Below are positions 62,621-64,000 of a stretch of DNA of 64,000 nucleotides, one piece after another. The notes below the pieces were generated by a model. The model was not told where the DNA came from, did no database searches, and saw only the letters and a list, made by a program, of their open reading frames with translations. The position numbers and the translations under genes are program-made. Source of the stretch: Dromaius novaehollandiae. Lineage: Eukaryota > Chordata > Aves > Casuariiformes > Dromaiidae. Numbering within the stretch: position 1 is the stretch's first letter; each line of letters opens with the position of its first letter. The DNA lies in assembly GCF_036370855.1 (NCBI RefSeq), contig NC_088102.1, positions 39,779,835 to 39,843,834 on the forward strand, in the 5' to 3' direction.

Positions 62621-64000
62621 CTGACAAACATAGAAGTAGATAAACAAATATCTGTTTTTTATGATACTGACAGCTTGCCCCAATGGTTGCTCCCAATACT
62701 TCAAACACATATCCATCTTCCCAAGGTTGTTGAATGCAGCTTGCCTGCCTGGTTTACAGTATAGCCCAAACACTTAACTAAGTGCTTTACTTTTTGCAAT
62801 GCTGTGAGAGCCTCTTCCTTGTGAAACATGTGCCACTGGAGCCCAAGTTCTGCCCTCAATACATGATGTTTTTTGGAGCTCAGGTGCAGAATGGCAGTGT
62901 TAGGGTGATGGCTGGCTGGATTTTGTTGCATCAGGAGCTAGCTGTTTATGACTGCAGTTTTCCCTGCCTACAAAAAAGCTCTGGGAATGCCTCTTCTCAC
63001 TTCCCTCCAGAGACAGACCTAAAAGACATTTTAAAAGCCACTGCACGTAACGTGCTGCTGGTTATTGGTGGGCACCTGGGAACTTCAGAAAAATGGAGCT
63101 TGCACTGCTGGTTTAGGCTACGATGGCCATGACTGCAGGGATACAGAGTGTGCAGCAATACGTTGTGCAATGTTGTTTCTGGGCAGCAGAATGGAGAACA
63201 GGATGGAAATCTTATTAAACATCCCTGGACAAGCCAGGGTAATCAAGATGGGTGCTATGTCTGGATACCAGGAGTTGTAAAATTACTCATAATGCAGTAT
63301 TGGCTATGAGCAGCCAAGATTAATAAGGAGTATGATTTTCGTTATGTGCAGAACTTGCAGCAATTTGTTCACAGGATGAAAATGGGGGCATGTTGTAAAG
63401 GCTTTATTGCATAAACATGCATTCCCACAGGAGGAGGTGGAGTTCAACCATCCTTTGACAGTTGTATTTCCAGCCAATAGATCACTTCAAAGCCTCTGGC
63501 TTCACTAAGAGTCTGATAGCTTTCTATAATTCTCCTTCCAATCACTTCCCATCATGCTTGATCTTCCTTCCTTTCTCTGTGCATGTGTGTACTTGCATGC
63601 CCATGCACACACACACCAAACCATTAAGTGCAGACATGAGTACATCAAGGCTGCTTGTAGCCAGGACCTTCAGCCCTGAGAGCACACACCTCTGCATACC
63701 TGAGCTAAAGAAACAGCTGGTTTGACTTAGCGTGCTCTTGGTCTCATTGTGACCAATAAAAGGAAACAACCACAGCTTGGATTTCTTTCTGGATGGAAGG
63801 AGGAAATTCTGACTTGGTAGGAGCTGTTGAGAACCATGTTCCTAAAATGGCAACCCCCTGCCAATGCTCTGTACGTTCCTTTTCCACCCTCCTTTGTGTA
63901 GCCAAAAGAGTTGCAAGGGAGAAAGGGGGCCTGGATTTCCCCTTTGGCAGTCTCCTGCACCTTCTGAATAGAACTTCTGGTTAGGTAACTGAGTGGAAGA

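Larger units (their letters stand above)
58091..64000. other. Upstream flank of COX16, no gene recognised
   Basis: Sequence beyond the CpG island, somewhat richer in GC than the introns. It holds an NRF1-like motif, a TTTA microsatellite, a possible SINE tail at 59.0 kb, an A16 tract and the weak exon candidate at 62.57 kb. SYNJ2BP is the same-strand upstream neighbour in mammals; no SYNJ2BP coding exon was seen, though a long 3'UTR of such a gene could lie here unnoticed. Confidence 0.5.

Noticed and set aside
58100..64000. SYNJ2BP coding exons, expected upstream of COX16 by mammalian gene order
   Set aside because: No PDZ-domain motif or C-terminal membrane anchor like that of SYNJ2BP was found in minus-strand frames.
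1..64000. Bacterial or phage-type systems, CRISPR arrays, operons
   Set aside because: Spliced gene, CpG island, vertebrate repeats and absence of regularly spaced repeats exclude them.

Overview
This is vertebrate nuclear DNA. Most of it is AT-rich and non-coding, with one sharp CpG island near 57.2-58.1 kb. The repeats that can be recognised are old and sparse: MIR/CORE-SINE-like fragments and two decayed CR1-type LINE relics. No L1, Alu or recent LTR element is visible. Together with the protein's divergence from the human form, this suggests a sauropsid, most likely a bird. That assignment is an inference.

The window holds one gene that can be supported: COX16, the cytochrome c oxidase assembly factor, on the minus strand. 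Four coding exons were found by reading minus-strand splice sites and matching the family: 57608-57667, 45400-45477, 24515-24577 and 9546-9662. Joined, they give 318 nt, i.e. 105 residues plus a stop; the human protein has 106. Every junction falls between codons, and the introns are about 12.1, 20.8 and 14.9 kb. The promoter is the CpG island, with a GABPA/ETS-type site about 60 bp upstream of the start codon. Candidate poly(A) signals end the gene near 9.3 kb or 8.8 kb.

Layout: 1 to about 8.8 kb is intergenic sequence downstream of COX16; 8.8-9.66 kb is the last exon and 3'UTR; 9.66-57.6 kb is intronic sequence carrying the two small internal exons; 57.2-58.1 kb is the promoter island; 58.1-64 kb is the upstream flank, with one weak unassigned exon candidate. 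In mammals COX16 lies between SLC8A3 and SYNJ2BP, so those may flank this window, but no exon of either was recognised.

No new multi-gene system was found. The most useful second-look items are a poly(A) signal that abuts a weak 5' splice site of COX16 intron 3, an upstream ORF whose stop overlaps an internal COX16 AUG, and a 39-base A tract in intron 2. Nearly all open frames of 60-170 codons outside these exons are at the level expected by chance in AT-rich DNA.
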